Source: an uncultured Desulfobulbaceae bacterium (lineage in GTDB: Bacteria > Desulfobacterota > Desulfobulbia > Desulfobulbales > BM004). Taken from it: DNA of 64,000 bases. This document shows, one piece after another, positions 1-8,376 of this stretch. The translations under genes were made by a program, and so were the position numbers. The first letter of the stretch is position 1; every line of letters begins with the position of its first letter. Location of the stretch: NCBI GenBank assembly GCA_947259115.1, contig CAMYKS010000003.1, positions 1 through 64,000 of the forward strand, read 5' to 3'. The notes under the pieces are model-generated. The model saw nothing but the letters and a program-made list of their open reading frames with translations. It was not told the origin of the DNA and searched no databases.

Positions 1-1
1 G

Positions 2-307
2 GGCCATCTCTGGCAGGGACGTTTTGCTTCCTATCCAATGGATGAAGAACACCTGGTGGCTGCGGCCCGCTACATAGAATTAAACCCGGTGAGGGCCGGT
101 CTGGTCAAAAAACCTGAAGAATATAAGTGGAGCAGTGCCCTGGCACATTTGCAAGGAGAAGGTGGTATCCTGGTCAAAGTTGAGCCGTTATCTACAATGG
201 TGAATAATTGGCAGGATTTGCTCAAAACGGATTTGACAAAAGACGAGAAAGAGACTATTCGAAGACATGAACGGACAGGGAGGCCAGCCGGTAGCGCTGG
301 TTTCTAA
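2..307 (+). CDS. REP-associated (RAYT) IS200-like transposase, C-terminal part
   Basis: This is the C-terminal part of a Y1/IS200-like transposase of the REP-associated type, a family that acts on short palindromic repeats in single-stranded form. The N-terminus lies outside the window, and the frame is open from base 2. The residues VAAARYIELNPVRAGLV and YKWSSALAHL are characteristic of the family. The frame ends at 307, but the usual basic tail (FLSRLEK, then KPGPKRKN) continues in the next frame from 301 to a TAA at 373-375. One base therefore seems to have been lost near 300, which removes about the last 25 residues. Whether the shortened enzyme still works cannot be told. The family is clear; the status as functional or decayed is not. 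Confidence 0.85.
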   Translation, partial: GHLWQGRFASYPMDEEHLVAAARYIELNPVRAGLVKKPEEYKWSSALAHLQGEGGILVKVEPLSTMVNNWQDLLKTDLTKDEKETIRRHERTGRPAGSAGF

Positions 308-368
308 GCAGGCTTGAAAAAATGACAAAGAGAAGACTGACAAAACAAAAGCCGGGGCCCAAAAGGAA

Positions 369-407
369 GAATTAAGTATGGTGTCCCCGGAATTCGGAAT
401 TCACCGG
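369..407. repeat. REP-like palindrome at the RAYT 3' end
   Basis: The stop codon of the frameshifted RAYT tail runs directly into TATGGTGTCCCCGGAATT followed by an imperfect palindrome with CCGGAATTC and GGAATTC-A-CCGG arms (387-407). The 26 bases 369-394 recur exactly, on the other strand, in the tandem repeats at 45417-45505. RAYT genes are known to sit beside the REP sequences they process, so this is read as the cognate end of the element. Confidence 0.7.
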
Positions 408-448
408 AACATGGCGTCTGTATATTTAAAACAGAAAGGTTACTAGCA

Positions 449-1249
449 ATGCATCGCACTATCTTTGTAGTCATTTTTTTAGGATTAATATTATTTATCA
501 GTGGGGAAACTTCGGCTGCTGAACCGCAAAAAAAACAGGATCAATATAATGATCAGGAGGATAAAGACTGGTCTGTTCGGCTAGGCGCCATAGGGATGTA
601 TAAACCAGAGTATGAAGGTTCCGATGACTATGATTTTCAGGGCTTTCCGATGATTGACATAACCTGGCGGGATACGTTTTTTTTAAATCCAATCAAAGGC
701 GTGGGAGCTTATTTCTGGAATCGTAATGACGTGAAACTCGGTGCAGCTGTCGGTTACTCCTTTGGGCGGGATGAAGATGACTCGAGCGATCTTGACGGAC
801 TCGGCGATATAGACGGCGGCGCAACAGCCAATGTTTTATTTGAATGGGCAATAGAAGACTTCTCCCTTTCAGCGCGCTATGAACAGCAGTTTACCGGTCA
901 TGACACCGGTTTCCAGGTTCATGCCGGGCTTGGATATAGTCTGCAACTGGGGAAAAAAACCATGTTGAAACCGTCGGTGAAAACGACCTATTCAAGCTCT
1001 GAGTACATGGAAGAATATTTTAGCATCTCAGCGGGCCAATCGACCCAATCAGGCCTGCCTGTTTATGAAGCTGATGCAGGTTTTAAGTCACTTGGGTTGC
1101 AGCTTTTAGCACTTTACAGGCTGGGCGGACACTGGGGGTTACAGGCGATGGCGGGTTATAAACGGCTGGTTGGCGATGCGGCTGACAGCCCTGTGGTAAA
1201 AGACGAAAACCAGTACCTTCTGGGTGTGGGGTTGTCCTATTCTTTTTAG
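449..1249 (+). CDS. MipA/OmpV-family outer membrane protein
   Basis: This 266-residue protein begins with a signal peptide (residues 1-24, ending at SAAEP) and then shows alternating amphipathic strands up to a C-terminal phenylalanine (LGVGLSYSF), the pattern of an outer-membrane beta-barrel. The segment RLGAIGMYKPEYEGSDDYDF is typical of the start of MipA/OmpV proteins, which act as porin-like or scaffold barrels in the outer membrane. GAAAGG lies just before the ATG. It stands alone, with repeat-rich DNA on both sides. The substrate or partner is unknown; in enterobacteria MipA links a lytic transglycosylase to a synthase, but nothing here shows that role. Confidence 0.8.
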   Translation: MHRTIFVVIFLGLILFISGETSAAEPQKKQDQYNDQEDKDWSVRLGAIGMYKPEYEGSDDYDFQGFPMIDITWRDTFFLNPIKGVGAYFWNRNDVKLGAAVGYSFGRDEDDSSDLDGLGDIDGGATANVLFEWAIEDFSLSARYEQQFTGHDTGFQVHAGLGYSLQLGKKTMLKPSVKTTYSSSEYMEEYFSISAGQSTQSGLPVYEADAGFKSLGLQLLALYRLGGHWGLQAMAGYKRLVGDAADSPVVKDENQYLLGVGLSYSF

Positions 1250-1313
1250 TTCTCCTGCCTCTAAGAGAAAAGGGTACAGATTGAGCTACCCCCGTTTTCA
1301 CGGACAGTTAGTT

Positions 1314-1456
1314 AGTGCCTGTCCATAAATGGCCTTTTTGTCGTATCTCTGCGTCATGCTCAAAAAATAATGCTGGGAATATCATATATATGCCTGCGCT
1401 TATTTTTATCGCGATCCTTAATCTCCGGCAAAAATCTTCATTTCTGGACAGACACT
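1314..1456. repeat. MITE-like element with 18-bp terminal inverted repeats
   Basis: The 18 bases from 1314 (AGTGCCTGTCCATAAATG) and the 18 bases ending at 1456 (CATTTCTGGACAGACACT) are inverted copies with two mismatches, enclosing about 107 bases with no ORF. The outside flanks read GTT and AGTTAA. The size, the terminal symmetry and the lack of coding capacity fit a non-autonomous miniature element. No parent transposase for it is visible in the window. Confidence 0.55.
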
Positions 1457-1935
1457 AGTTAAGCAACATTTTCCAAGGCTTCATATTGAGCAGAAAGAGC
1501 ATAAAGGGGTACTTGAACCCTTTGTTCTTTCTTTTAGTGGTTCCGCCGTTTTTTAACAAGCTGCAGGTGAATGATCGTCCAGACCGTCCATGCTGTCCTG
1601 CTTTACGAAACTATTACCATATTATTATATTTTGTGGCTCTTAATGATTCTCAGGTTATTCTATTTATTTTATCATGATTACAAAACAATAAATACTGGA
1701 TCCGCCTCCGCGGGGATGACAAACCCTACATCACTTTCACTCCCGCGCAGGCGGGAGTCCAGAATATTTAAACCTGAAAATAGTTTATAGCCACATTATA
1801 TTTTATGTGTTTTGCGCCATAAAAACAACTTTAAGTTGCGGCTTTCTTCTTTCTCCAATTTTTTTCCTTTACAGTCCTTAGACCTTAAGTTTTTCCGCCA
1901 CACTCCATAGGCAAAGTTTCAGTTTGCCCCTGCCT
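1457..1935. other. Gene-free intergenic stretch with a REP pair
   Basis: No supportable gene is seen. Bases 1694-1763 hold a REP-like pair: TGGATCCGCCTCCGCGGGGA and, inverted, TCCCGCGCAGGCGGGAGTCC, a degenerate form of the common CTGGATTCCCGCCTGCGCGGG palindrome. The complement of about 1460-1560 reads like the end of a transposase (VQVPLYALSAQYEALENVA then stop), but this is too short to name. The rest is AT-rich. Confidence 0.5.
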
Positions 1936-1981
1936 GACATCGTCAACCTATTGTCAACCTGTCCTTGGTTTTATTGTCAAC
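1936..1981. promoter_or_regulatory. Three-site GTCAAC array at the 3' end of the regulator gene
   Basis: GTCAAC occurs at 1942, 1953 and 1976, with steps of 11 and 23 bases, about one and two helix turns. The array covers the stop codon of the leftward regulator gene. It aligns without gaps to 2997-3042 in that gene's promoter, including GACAT before it and TTATTGTCAAC at its end. Identical spacing makes chance unlikely. It is probably a binding array for the HTH domain encoded between the two copies; that is inference. Confidence 0.6.
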
Positions 1982-3001
1982 AACATGCTTGATGATCGGC
2001 TTCAGAGTAGGGTTCAGATTTTCAACAGATATTGATATGGCGGGATGATTCCGCATAAATATCCGGAAAATCTCATCGGCAAATCCCTGGCCGATGCTTT
2101 TTACTCCTGTGAAATCAAGAATGACCTCGTTGAATTTATCAAGCCCGTAAAGCAATCGTTTCGCCTCTGAGCGGGAAACATATTCCTGATGATATAACTT
2201 TACATATGCCCTCGTTTTATGAAACTTATAGTCAAATTCTTCAGGTGCATAGGTTGTAAATATGCTGTCCAGTTGTTTTCTTGAACGTTTCTTTATTTTG
2301 AAGACAACTTCGGTGCCTTGGATATTCCTTTTTTCTGCAACAAAGATATCAGAACGCTGATTGTCAAAGACAAGTTCTATTTTGTGCGACCTGAAAAAGA
2401 CTGTATCCGCGGCTTTGGAAGTAAAAAAAATCCCTTCACCTGTATGCCTTTTTGGCATGGTCGTGGTTTTGCCTTTTATGAGATCTCCCACAGCATCATT
2501 TTCATCAGACAGGTTGAACTTGGAAAATATTGAGTAAAACAACCCTATGCCAAAGTCCCTGATCGTGAACTGGCAATTGTAATCGTCTGCCGCCACTTCC
2601 ACACGGCAGTTTGCAGACAGGGAATGGTCGATTGCGTTATTGAGAATCTCCGTAAATGCGTACTGGAATATTTCATAGGCACTGGGGGTTAGTTCTTTTT
2701 TCAGGTTCATATGCAGGCCAATTTCCTGAAAAACAGCATCCTCCTGAAGATTTTCCAGGGTATACTCCTTCCTGAACATACGGGGAGTTTTTCTCCGTGC
2801 GGAAGACAGGCGGTAAACAGTACCCCGGGTCACACCTTCTTTTGTTACCAGGCCTTCCTGCATCAATTTCTGCAGATGCTTGTTAACTGCCTGCCGGGAT
2901 ACACCAAGAATTTCAGCCAGTTCCGGCCCGGTAAGTTTTTTTTCTTTTTTTATAAATGCAAGGATTTTTTCTTTGTTGTTCATGTATGCATTTTCAGACA
3001 T
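1943..3001 (-). CDS. HTH / histidine-kinase-like ATPase / STAS-like (DUF4325) regulator
   Basis: This 352-residue protein has three parts. Residues about 9-65 form a winged helix (LTGPELAEILGVSRQAVNKH), about 95-235 a GHKL ATPase fold, and about 268-340 a STAS-like DUF4325 domain (EVILDFTGVKSIGQGFADEI). The N box is EILNNAIDHS, the G1 box DFGIGL and the G2 box TGEGIFF. No HisKA phosphoacceptor is present, so it resembles an anti-sigma-type kinase and its STAS antagonist joined to a DNA-binding domain. The ATG at 3001 lies inside a GTCAAC array without a clear Shine-Dalgarno site; an internal ATG at 2983 is possible. Autoregulation through the arrays at both gene ends is likely but inferred. 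Confidence 0.8.
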   Translation of the reverse strand: MSENAYMNNKEKILAFIKKEKKLTGPELAEILGVSRQAVNKHLQKLMQEGLVTKEGVTRGTVYRLSSARRKTPRMFRKEYTLENLQEDAVFQEIGLHMNLKKELTPSAYEIFQYAFTEILNNAIDHSLSANCRVEVAADDYNCQFTIRDFGIGLFYSIFSKFNLSDENDAVGDLIKGKTTTMPKRHTGEGIFFTSKAADTVFFRSHKIELVFDNQRSDIFVAEKRNIQGTEVVFKIKKRSRKQLDSIFTTYAPEEFDYKFHKTRAYVKLYHQEYVSRSEAKRLLYGLDKFNEVILDFTGVKSIGQGFADEIFRIFMRNHPAISISVENLNPTLKPIIKHVVDNKTKDRLTIG

Positions 3002-3042
3002 TGTCAACTTATTGTCAACTAAATTTTAATTTTATTGTCAAC
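2997..3042. promoter_or_regulatory. Three-site GTCAAC operator array over the regulator promoter and start
   Basis: GTCAAC occurs at 3003, 3014 and 3037, the same 11- and 23-base steps as at 1942-1981. Read on the minus strand, each site is GTTGACAAT, so the TTGACA can double as a -35 box. The most upstream copy, with GACAAT about 19 bases later, is a possible promoter. The array overlaps the start codon of the leftward HTH/ATPase gene, as an autorepressor operator would. Confidence 0.6.
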
Positions 3043-3658
3043 GTAACAGGGAAAGATTTTCAGGAGAGAATTGTATGAGTTATTCATAAACCCAGCACCT
3101 CTGGTGGTGGACCCGGATAGGTTCAACAGATCCGGCGAGAAATTGACCCGGATAATTAAAAAACGAATCACAGAATATCGAACAAGGAACCGCAGAATGT
3201 CGAAGGAGTTAAGAAGTTCAGCAACTGCATTTCCTTCTTTTCTCCCAAAGTTACTTGAACCATAGACAAGATAACTCATGAAGTTATTTAGTCTTTCCTG
3301 TTGTATAACTTCATCATTCAAAATTTCTCGGAGTCTCACACGTTCACTTACCTGTTCGATATCCGATATTCAAACCAGGAAGCAGTTCGCCCCCTTTTAG
3401 GGGGCTCGAAGTCTTCGTTTATCTCCTGAGGCCTCTAGCTATGCTGGAGGAGCCTCAATGCCAGGGATAAGGATTTGACCCCGGGTCCGAAAAAGCGATT
3501 ACTTATCACCTGGCCCCATTTTTCTTTTTGACTAAATAACTCTTCATACATAGTATCTTATTTATGTTTACCTCATTCATAGAGTTATCCCAGGTTTTTT
3601 TCGAACTATTAACGGGGCTGCGAAAGTTGATGCAATAGAGTTAGATGTTGCCGTGATC
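3043..3658. other. Intergenic region with hairpins and repeat remnants
   Basis: No supported gene is seen. Two strong hairpins are present: GCCCCC-TTTTA-GGGGGC at 3389-3405, and a longer one at 3427-3457 with TGAGGC and GCCTCA as outer arms and CTCTAGC and GCTGGAG as inner arms. Neither has a T tract. Imperfect direct repeats CAGAATATCGAA and CAGAATGTCGAA lie at about 3173-3210. At 3480-3508 there is a repeat shared with 63266-63293. Confidence 0.5.
3480..3508. repeat. Dispersed repeat, copy 1 (partner at 63266)
   Basis: The core GAAAAAGCGATTACTTATCA (3489-3508) is repeated exactly at 63274-63293, and both copies are preceded by CCCGGG with a one-base length difference. The right-hand copy continues into a hairpin and this one does not. 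It is probably a fragment of a mobile-element end. Confidence 0.5.
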
Positions 3659-4411
3659 ATGAAATGGAAATATTATTATTATGTGTTTTTCTTGATATTC
3701 ATGAGTTCGTCAGTGTTTGCTCAGGAAAACATCGCACCCAACCCCATGGATACAAACAAACACTCAACGATTGAATCTGCCGCTGTTTCCGGCGATGAAA
3801 TCCCGTGGTCAATAATAAGTGATTCTGATGGAATAAAGACATACAGGAAGGAAATTCCCGGCAGTGAAGTTTTTCCCCTGAAAGGGGTGACGATTCTTAA
3901 TGCGCCGATTGACAAGGTGTTGACCCTGATGCTTGATGATGACAGGGCGCCCGAATGGATCGATTTGCTGGCTGATATTAAACTGGTGAAGACCTATTCT
4001 GCCAGTCGATACACTTTGCTGTACGAAATGGATTCACCGTTCCCTTTATTTGTTAAAAAGCGTGACTTTTATTTAGAATCTAATTTCATCTATAATAAAA
4101 AAGAAAAAGCGGTGACACTCTCGCTGCATTCGGTGCAGGACGCCAGTGTTCCTGAACAAAGAGGATATGTACGGGGACACATATATAAATCCGTATGGAA
4201 TTTTACGGCGCTTCAAAAAGAAGGGAAAACGGCGGTGAACATGGAGTACCAGGTCGATCCGCGAGGCTTGATACCTAAATGGATGGTAAGGGCTTTTCAA
4301 AAAGACTGGCCACACAAGACCCTGAAAAAGCTTGACCAATACCTGCAGAATGAGACTTTTGATACCAGCCCGACCCTTCTTGAGCTGGTTCCTGAGCTGG
4401 TCAAAGAGTAG
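3659..4411 (+). CDS. Exported START-domain (lipid-binding) protein
   Basis: This 250-residue protein has an N-terminal signal peptide (cleavage probably after SVFA, near residue 21) followed by a START/SRPBCC fold, which binds lipids or other hydrophobic ligands in a deep pocket. Recognisable pieces are DGIKTYRKEIPGSEVFPLKG, the helix DKVLTLMLDDDRAPEWID, the strand LLYEMDSPFPLFVKKRDFYL, and the C-terminal helix DWPHKTLKKLDQYL. A GTG at 3653 is also possible; the ATG at 3659 places the positive charge immediately before the hydrophobic core. It is a single gene with no operon partner, and its ligand is unknown. Confidence 0.75.
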   Translation: MKWKYYYYVFFLIFMSSSVFAQENIAPNPMDTNKHSTIESAAVSGDEIPWSIISDSDGIKTYRKEIPGSEVFPLKGVTILNAPIDKVLTLMLDDDRAPEWIDLLADIKLVKTYSASRYTLLYEMDSPFPLFVKKRDFYLESNFIYNKKEKAVTLSLHSVQDASVPEQRGYVRGHIYKSVWNFTALQKEGKTAVNMEYQVDPRGLIPKWMVRAFQKDWPHKTLKKLDQYLQNETFDTSPTLLELVPELVKE

Positions 4412-4599
4412 CTTCCGGGTCAAGGGTAACACCAGAACGCTGGACCTTAAGTTGACGTATTCAGCAAAATCCCTGGTGTCCTGTCCCCAGGATGCATGTT
4501 TATAGTATGAAAAATAAAAATGATAACAGGGGATTGACTGTGTTTAACCAGCCCGACCCTGAGACTGATTGCAGGTGGAGTGTTTTGGCGAAGGCGGTC

Positions 4600-5229
4600 A
4601 TGATACGTACAGTGCGAATCGTACTTGCCGCCGCAGTCATTATCATTGGAGCGGTGGATGCCATGGCAGCTGAAGAGGCGAAATACAACGTGGTAAAAAA
4701 AGACGGCAAGTTCGAGATCCGGGATTATGCGCCTCATATCCTCGCCGAAACCGTTGTGGAAGGGGATATTGAACAGGCTGGCAGCAAGGCCTTCAAAAGG
4801 CTCTTTCGCTACATTTCCGGCGACAACAGGTCGCGGAAAAAGGTGGCGATGACCGCCCCCGTATCCCAGGAACCGAGGGGGGAGAAGATCGAGATGACGT
4901 CCCCTGTCGGACAACAGGGAGCCCAGGGAAAATGGACTGTCAGTTTCATGATGCCGGCCTCCTACACTCTTGAAACTCTTCCGGAGCCGGAGGACCCGAA
5001 AATATCGTTGCGCCCGGTTCCAGCCCACCGCATGGCTGCAGTGCGATACTCAGGTTTCTGGAGCGAAGAAAAATACCTACGATACAGAAAGAAGTTGGAG
5101 TCGTGGGTTCAGGAAGAGGGTCTTGCCATTGTGGGCGCCCCCGTATGGGCCCGCTACAACCCTCCCTTTATCCCGTGGTTTTTAAGGCGCAATGAGATTC
5201 TGATCCCTGTCGAAGCAAATACTGACTAA
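4600..5229 (+). CDS. Exported SOUL-family haem-binding-like protein
   Basis: This 209-residue protein belongs to the SOUL/HEBP family (haem or tetrapyrrole binding in animals, function uncertain in bacteria). Family hallmarks are KYNVVKKDGKFEIRDYAPHI, the fold core KVAMTAPVSQE and IEMTSPVG, and a C-terminal NEILIPVE. I start it at the ATG at 4600 because residues 1-22 then form a signal peptide ending at AMAAEE; the frame is also open to an ATG at 4492, which would put 36 polar residues before that peptide. The export signal suggests a periplasmic protein. It is unlinked to haem biosynthesis genes here. Confidence 0.78.
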   Translation: MIRTVRIVLAAAVIIIGAVDAMAAEEAKYNVVKKDGKFEIRDYAPHILAETVVEGDIEQAGSKAFKRLFRYISGDNRSRKKVAMTAPVSQEPRGEKIEMTSPVGQQGAQGKWTVSFMMPASYTLETLPEPEDPKISLRPVPAHRMAAVRYSGFWSEEKYLRYRKKLESWVQEEGLAIVGAPVWARYNPPFIPWFLRRNEILIPVEANTD

Positions 5230-5299
5230 ATAGATTCCAGGTCAGGAATACATTATTGCTTTCTCGGACACTTCCTCGTGTGTCTAGTACCTTATCCCG

Positions 5300-5455
5300 G
5301 TGTCCGTCATACCGGGGGTACCTCTCCCTCAGGATCTTCTGGTAATTGGTTCCAGCATATTGGATACCTTAATCACTATGATGGATTGAGCCAGGCTCAG
5401 GGGTACGTTGCTTGATCACCATAAACAACGCATCAATTAGCAGTTGTTGGCTCAT
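5300..5455 (-). pseudogene. IS3-family transposase (OrfB) remnant
   Basis: The complement reads MSQQLLIDALFMVIKQRTPE, then PGSIHHSD, a stop, and GIQYAGTNYQKILRERY. This matches the integrase-core region of IS3-type OrfB (LIHHSDRGSQYAS with the second catalytic Asp), with the Arg of DRGSQY replaced by TAA. Neither the N-terminal part nor the last catalytic Glu region is recognisable. It is a decayed fragment in the gap between the SOUL gene and the GT41 gene. Confidence 0.6.
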
Positions 5456-5540
5456 AGGTTTATTCCTTGGCAAGGTGCTTTTTAATGGATGACCCCTTTG
5501 TTAAAATTCATTAATCTAATTTTAAAGCTTTCAGGAACAT

Positions 5541-7649
5541 ATGATTGTAAATTTAAATAATATTCCACAGGCATTACAAAAAGCATTTGATTTTCTGCAA
5601 AAACAAAACCTTTTGGAAGCAGAAAAAATCTGCACCCAAATTCTTGCTGAGGACCCAAAGAATATTCAGGCCCATTTTATTTTAGGCAATTCGCTCAGCG
5701 GGCAGGGTAAACATAAAGAGGCTGCTGCAAGTTTTCAAAATGCCTTACAATACAAGCCTTATTCTCCTGAAATAAACCTTAATATTGCCAATGCATTAAA
5801 AGAACTCAAGAGATTAAAGGAAGCAGCCGCACATTATCAGAAAGCCCTTACAGTTAACCCGAACTATTTTAAAGCACTGGTTAATTACGGCAACTTGTTG
5901 AAAGAAACAGGAAGACTGGAAGAGGCGTCAGTCTGCTGTCGTAAAGCTGTATACCTACAGCCTTATGCACCGGATGCCTTAAACAACCTTGGTGTTGTAC
6001 TAACGGACCAAAGGGAATTTGGCAAGGCGGTTGCCTGTTTCAAAAAGGCATTAACTCTTACACCGGAAAATTCTGTTATTCATTAAAATCTTGGTAGAGC
6101 GTACAGGGAGCAAGGTCTTTTCAAAGAATCGATTACAAGCTACCGCCAGGCACTATCGATCAGGCCGGATTATGCAGAGGCTTACAATGGTTTGGGCCAA
6201 ACATTTAGAAAACAAGGCAACTATAAAGAAGCAAAAGCTGCTCATCAAAAAGCCCTATCAATACAACCTGATAATTCAGAGGCGTATAAAAATATAGCCG
6301 CTATCTGCAGTCTTATCGGTGAAATTAATGAATCCCTGGCAAATTACCGGAAGGCGTTATTAATCTCACCCGATTTCCAGGAAGCGCACTCCGGTTTACT
6401 TTTCACTATGAACTACGAGCCTGATATAATACAGCAAGACATCTACAACGAGTCCTTGCTATGGGGAGCCCGACTTGAGAAGGAACTAAAGAATAGCGGA
6501 ACGATCATAAGGAATTCGGCAGATACAGGCCGGCGGCTCAAGGTCGGCTATGTGTCAGCTGATTTTCGAAGACACTCCTTGTCCTATTTTTTTGAACCGC
6601 TACTCAAGGCTCATGACAGGGATTTTGTTGAGATATTCTGTTATTCTAATTTGCATACTCCGGATGATGTGACTGCAAGGTTACAGCAATATGCTGGCCA
6701 CTGGCGGCATATTGCCGGCAAAAATGATGACCAGGTAGCCGAACAGATAATAAACGATGAAATTGACATCCTTGTCGATCTGTCAGGCCACACTGCCGGC
6801 AACCGGCTCATGGTTTTTGCAAGAAAACCTGCGCCCGTCCAGTTGACCTGGTTGGGATATGTAAACACCACAGGTCTGCATGCCATTGACTACCATATTG
6901 TTGATTCCGTGGCCGTGCCTGATGGCGAAGAAAAGTACTACACGGAACAGATGGTTCGGTTGCCAACCGGTTTCGTCTGTTTTAATCCGCCGGCCAATGC
7001 GCCTGAAGTACAGCAAAGTCCTATAACAAGTAACGACACGGTCACCTTTGGTTCGGTTAATAATCTTATCAAGATAAACCCGGAAGTCATAGCTTTATGG
7101 TCTGAAATCCTGACCAGGAGAGAGAATTCCCGACTGCTGTTTCAAGCCAAACCGTTCGGTGACCATTTTGTCAGGGATCGATACGCAAAACTTTTCGAGG
7201 AGCAGGGCATTGCGGTCGGCAGGGTGGAATTCGTCCCTTCATTGTCCGCCCGTGAGTTCCTCAAACTACATAATAGAATTGATATTGCTCTCGACCCCTT
7301 TCCTTTTAACGGAATTACAACCACCTGCAATACACTATGGATGGGTGTTCCAGTAATTACACTGATGGGAGAACGTTATTGCAGCAGAATGGCTGCCAGT
7401 GCCCTTAAACGCTTGGGATTGGACGAATTGATAGCCAACACCAAGGATGAATATGTCACCAAGGCCATTGAGCTGGCTGCGAATGCAGAGCGATTGAACG
7501 AACTGCGCATGGGTATGCGTGACAGAATGCTGGCCTCACCATTATGCGACGCGAAAGGGTTTACCCAAACCATTGAAGAGGCCTATGCCGATATATGGCA
7601 GCAGTATGTTGCAAGCATGGACCAACCTGGCAGCATTATAAGTACATAG
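5541..7649 (+). pseudogene. TPR / GT41 (O-GlcNAc transferase-like) protein, interrupted by an in-frame stop
   Basis: A 702-codon frame encodes about nine TPR repeats (codons 1-310) and a SPINDLY/OGT-type GT41 glycosyltransferase domain (codons about 330-695). Landmarks are VGYVSADFRRHSLSYF, DILVDLSGHTAGNRL, PVQLTWLGYVNTTG, DYHIVD and FPFNGITTTCNTLWMGVPV. Codon 182 (6084-6086) is TAA within a TPR; before and after it the same frame reads NSVIH and NLGRAYREQGLFKES, so a Tyr or Asn codon was probably converted to stop. TAA cannot encode Sec or Pyl. The halves are 5541-6086 and, from an internal ATG, 6192-7649; the latter could still make a shortened enzyme. The family transfers sugar to protein Ser/Thr. 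Confidence 0.8.
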
Positions 7650-7665
7650 ATCTAGAGTAGAAAAT

Positions 7666-7680
7666 CGGGGACAGACCCCG
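7666..7680. repeat. GGGGACAGACCCC palindromic repeat
   Basis: CGGGGACAGACCCCG is one copy of a short palindromic family found in several intergenic gaps of this window (also near 9471, 10141, 10901 and 12995). It lies between the 3' end of the GT41 gene and the convergent peroxiredoxin operon. Confidence 0.6.
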
Positions 7681-7705
7681 TTTTATTCTTAGACGGCCTT
7701 TTATT

Positions 7706-8356
7706 TTACCCCGTAATCCCCTTCAAAGCATCAAGAATCGCTGATGGTTCCAACCGTTTGGTGTAGTCGGTATCAACAAAACTTAAAATGATTTTTGACT
7801 GTTGATCAACCACATAGGTTGCCGGTAGCGGTAATTCAAAGGTGTCATCACCGTTGTTTGCAGGTAGATCAGCACCCCAGTCTTTATAGATTGGTCTCAG
7901 TTCTTCCGCCAGGGTGAAGACCAGACCACACTGCCTGGCATAGGTATTTCCCAGATCGCTTAAGACTTGAAAGGTGATCCCGTTTTTTTCTTCCATGGAC
8001 AGGGTATTGTCGGGTAATTCCGGTGAGATAGCAACAAGCTCAGCGCCGAGAGCGTTAATCTCCGGCAGTATGCGCTGCAATGACCGCAGCTCAAGATTGC
8101 AGTATGGTCACCAACTGCCCCGGTAAAAACTGATCACCTGGGTGCCTTTGGACAGGAGATCTTCAGAGGTGACTATCTGACCATGGATATTGGGTAGAGA
8201 AAAAGATGGCATGGTGTCACCTGTGGACAGGGCCCGGTTGACAATGTCTGAACCAGCCAGGTCTTCAGCGGCCCTGGTCATGGCGCTAATAACTTCAGCC
8301 GGCATGCCGGGCATTATTTCTTCGTTAAAGGCCTTGATTTCGTCTTGTAAGCCCAT
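7706..8356 (-). CDS. Selenocysteine-containing peroxiredoxin (AhpC/TSA type)
   Basis: This 216-residue thioredoxin-fold peroxidase is interrupted at codon 83 by UGA (8108-8110), exactly where the family has its peroxidatic Cys: the frame reads ISFYRGSW, UGA, PYCNLELRSLQ, against the usual RGSWCPYCNLEL. The same frame stays open on both sides and the downstream part has no credible start of its own, so UGA is read as Sec, giving a U-P-Y-C motif. A 7-bp hairpin starts 5 bases after the UGA. A second Cys at 86 could resolve the selenenic acid. GGAGGA precedes the ATG. It is the last gene of an msrB-msrA-prx operon, 20 bases after msrA, fitting a role in peroxide removal. Conventional gene callers would split or truncate it. 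Confidence 0.9.
8075..8110 (-). promoter_or_regulatory. bacterial SECIS hairpin next to the Sec UGA
   Basis: In the transcript UGA is followed by CCAUA and then a perfect 7-bp stem, CUGCAAU (8102-8096) with AUUGCAG (8081-8075), closing a 14-base loop CUUGAGCUGCGGUC in which GA and UC may pair further. Bacterial SECIS elements are stem-loops immediately downstream of the Sec codon that recruit SelB; position and size fit. The hairpin lies within coding sequence. Confidence 0.75.
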
Positions 8357-8376
8357 TGGCTCCTCCTTTTTTATTC

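Noticed and set aside
1590-1790. 66-codon plus-strand ORF
   Set aside because: It runs through the REP pair at 1694-1763, which gives the Pro/Arg-rich tail; no ribosome-binding site.
3019-3339. 106-codon minus-strand ORF left of the START gene
   Set aside because: It crosses a region of short direct repeats (CAGAATATCGAA-type) and a GTCAAC array, with no domain; it is more likely non-coding repeat DNA.
6084-6086. Recoding of the TAA in the GT41 gene as an amino acid
   Set aside because: TAA is not used for Sec (UGA) or Pyl (UAG); a nonsense mutation or sequence error is simpler.
8108-8356. Treating the N-terminal part of the peroxiredoxin as a separate truncated gene
   Set aside because: The stop is exactly at the family's catalytic Cys codon, the frame continues, and a hairpin follows; Sec decoding explains all of this better than a stop.
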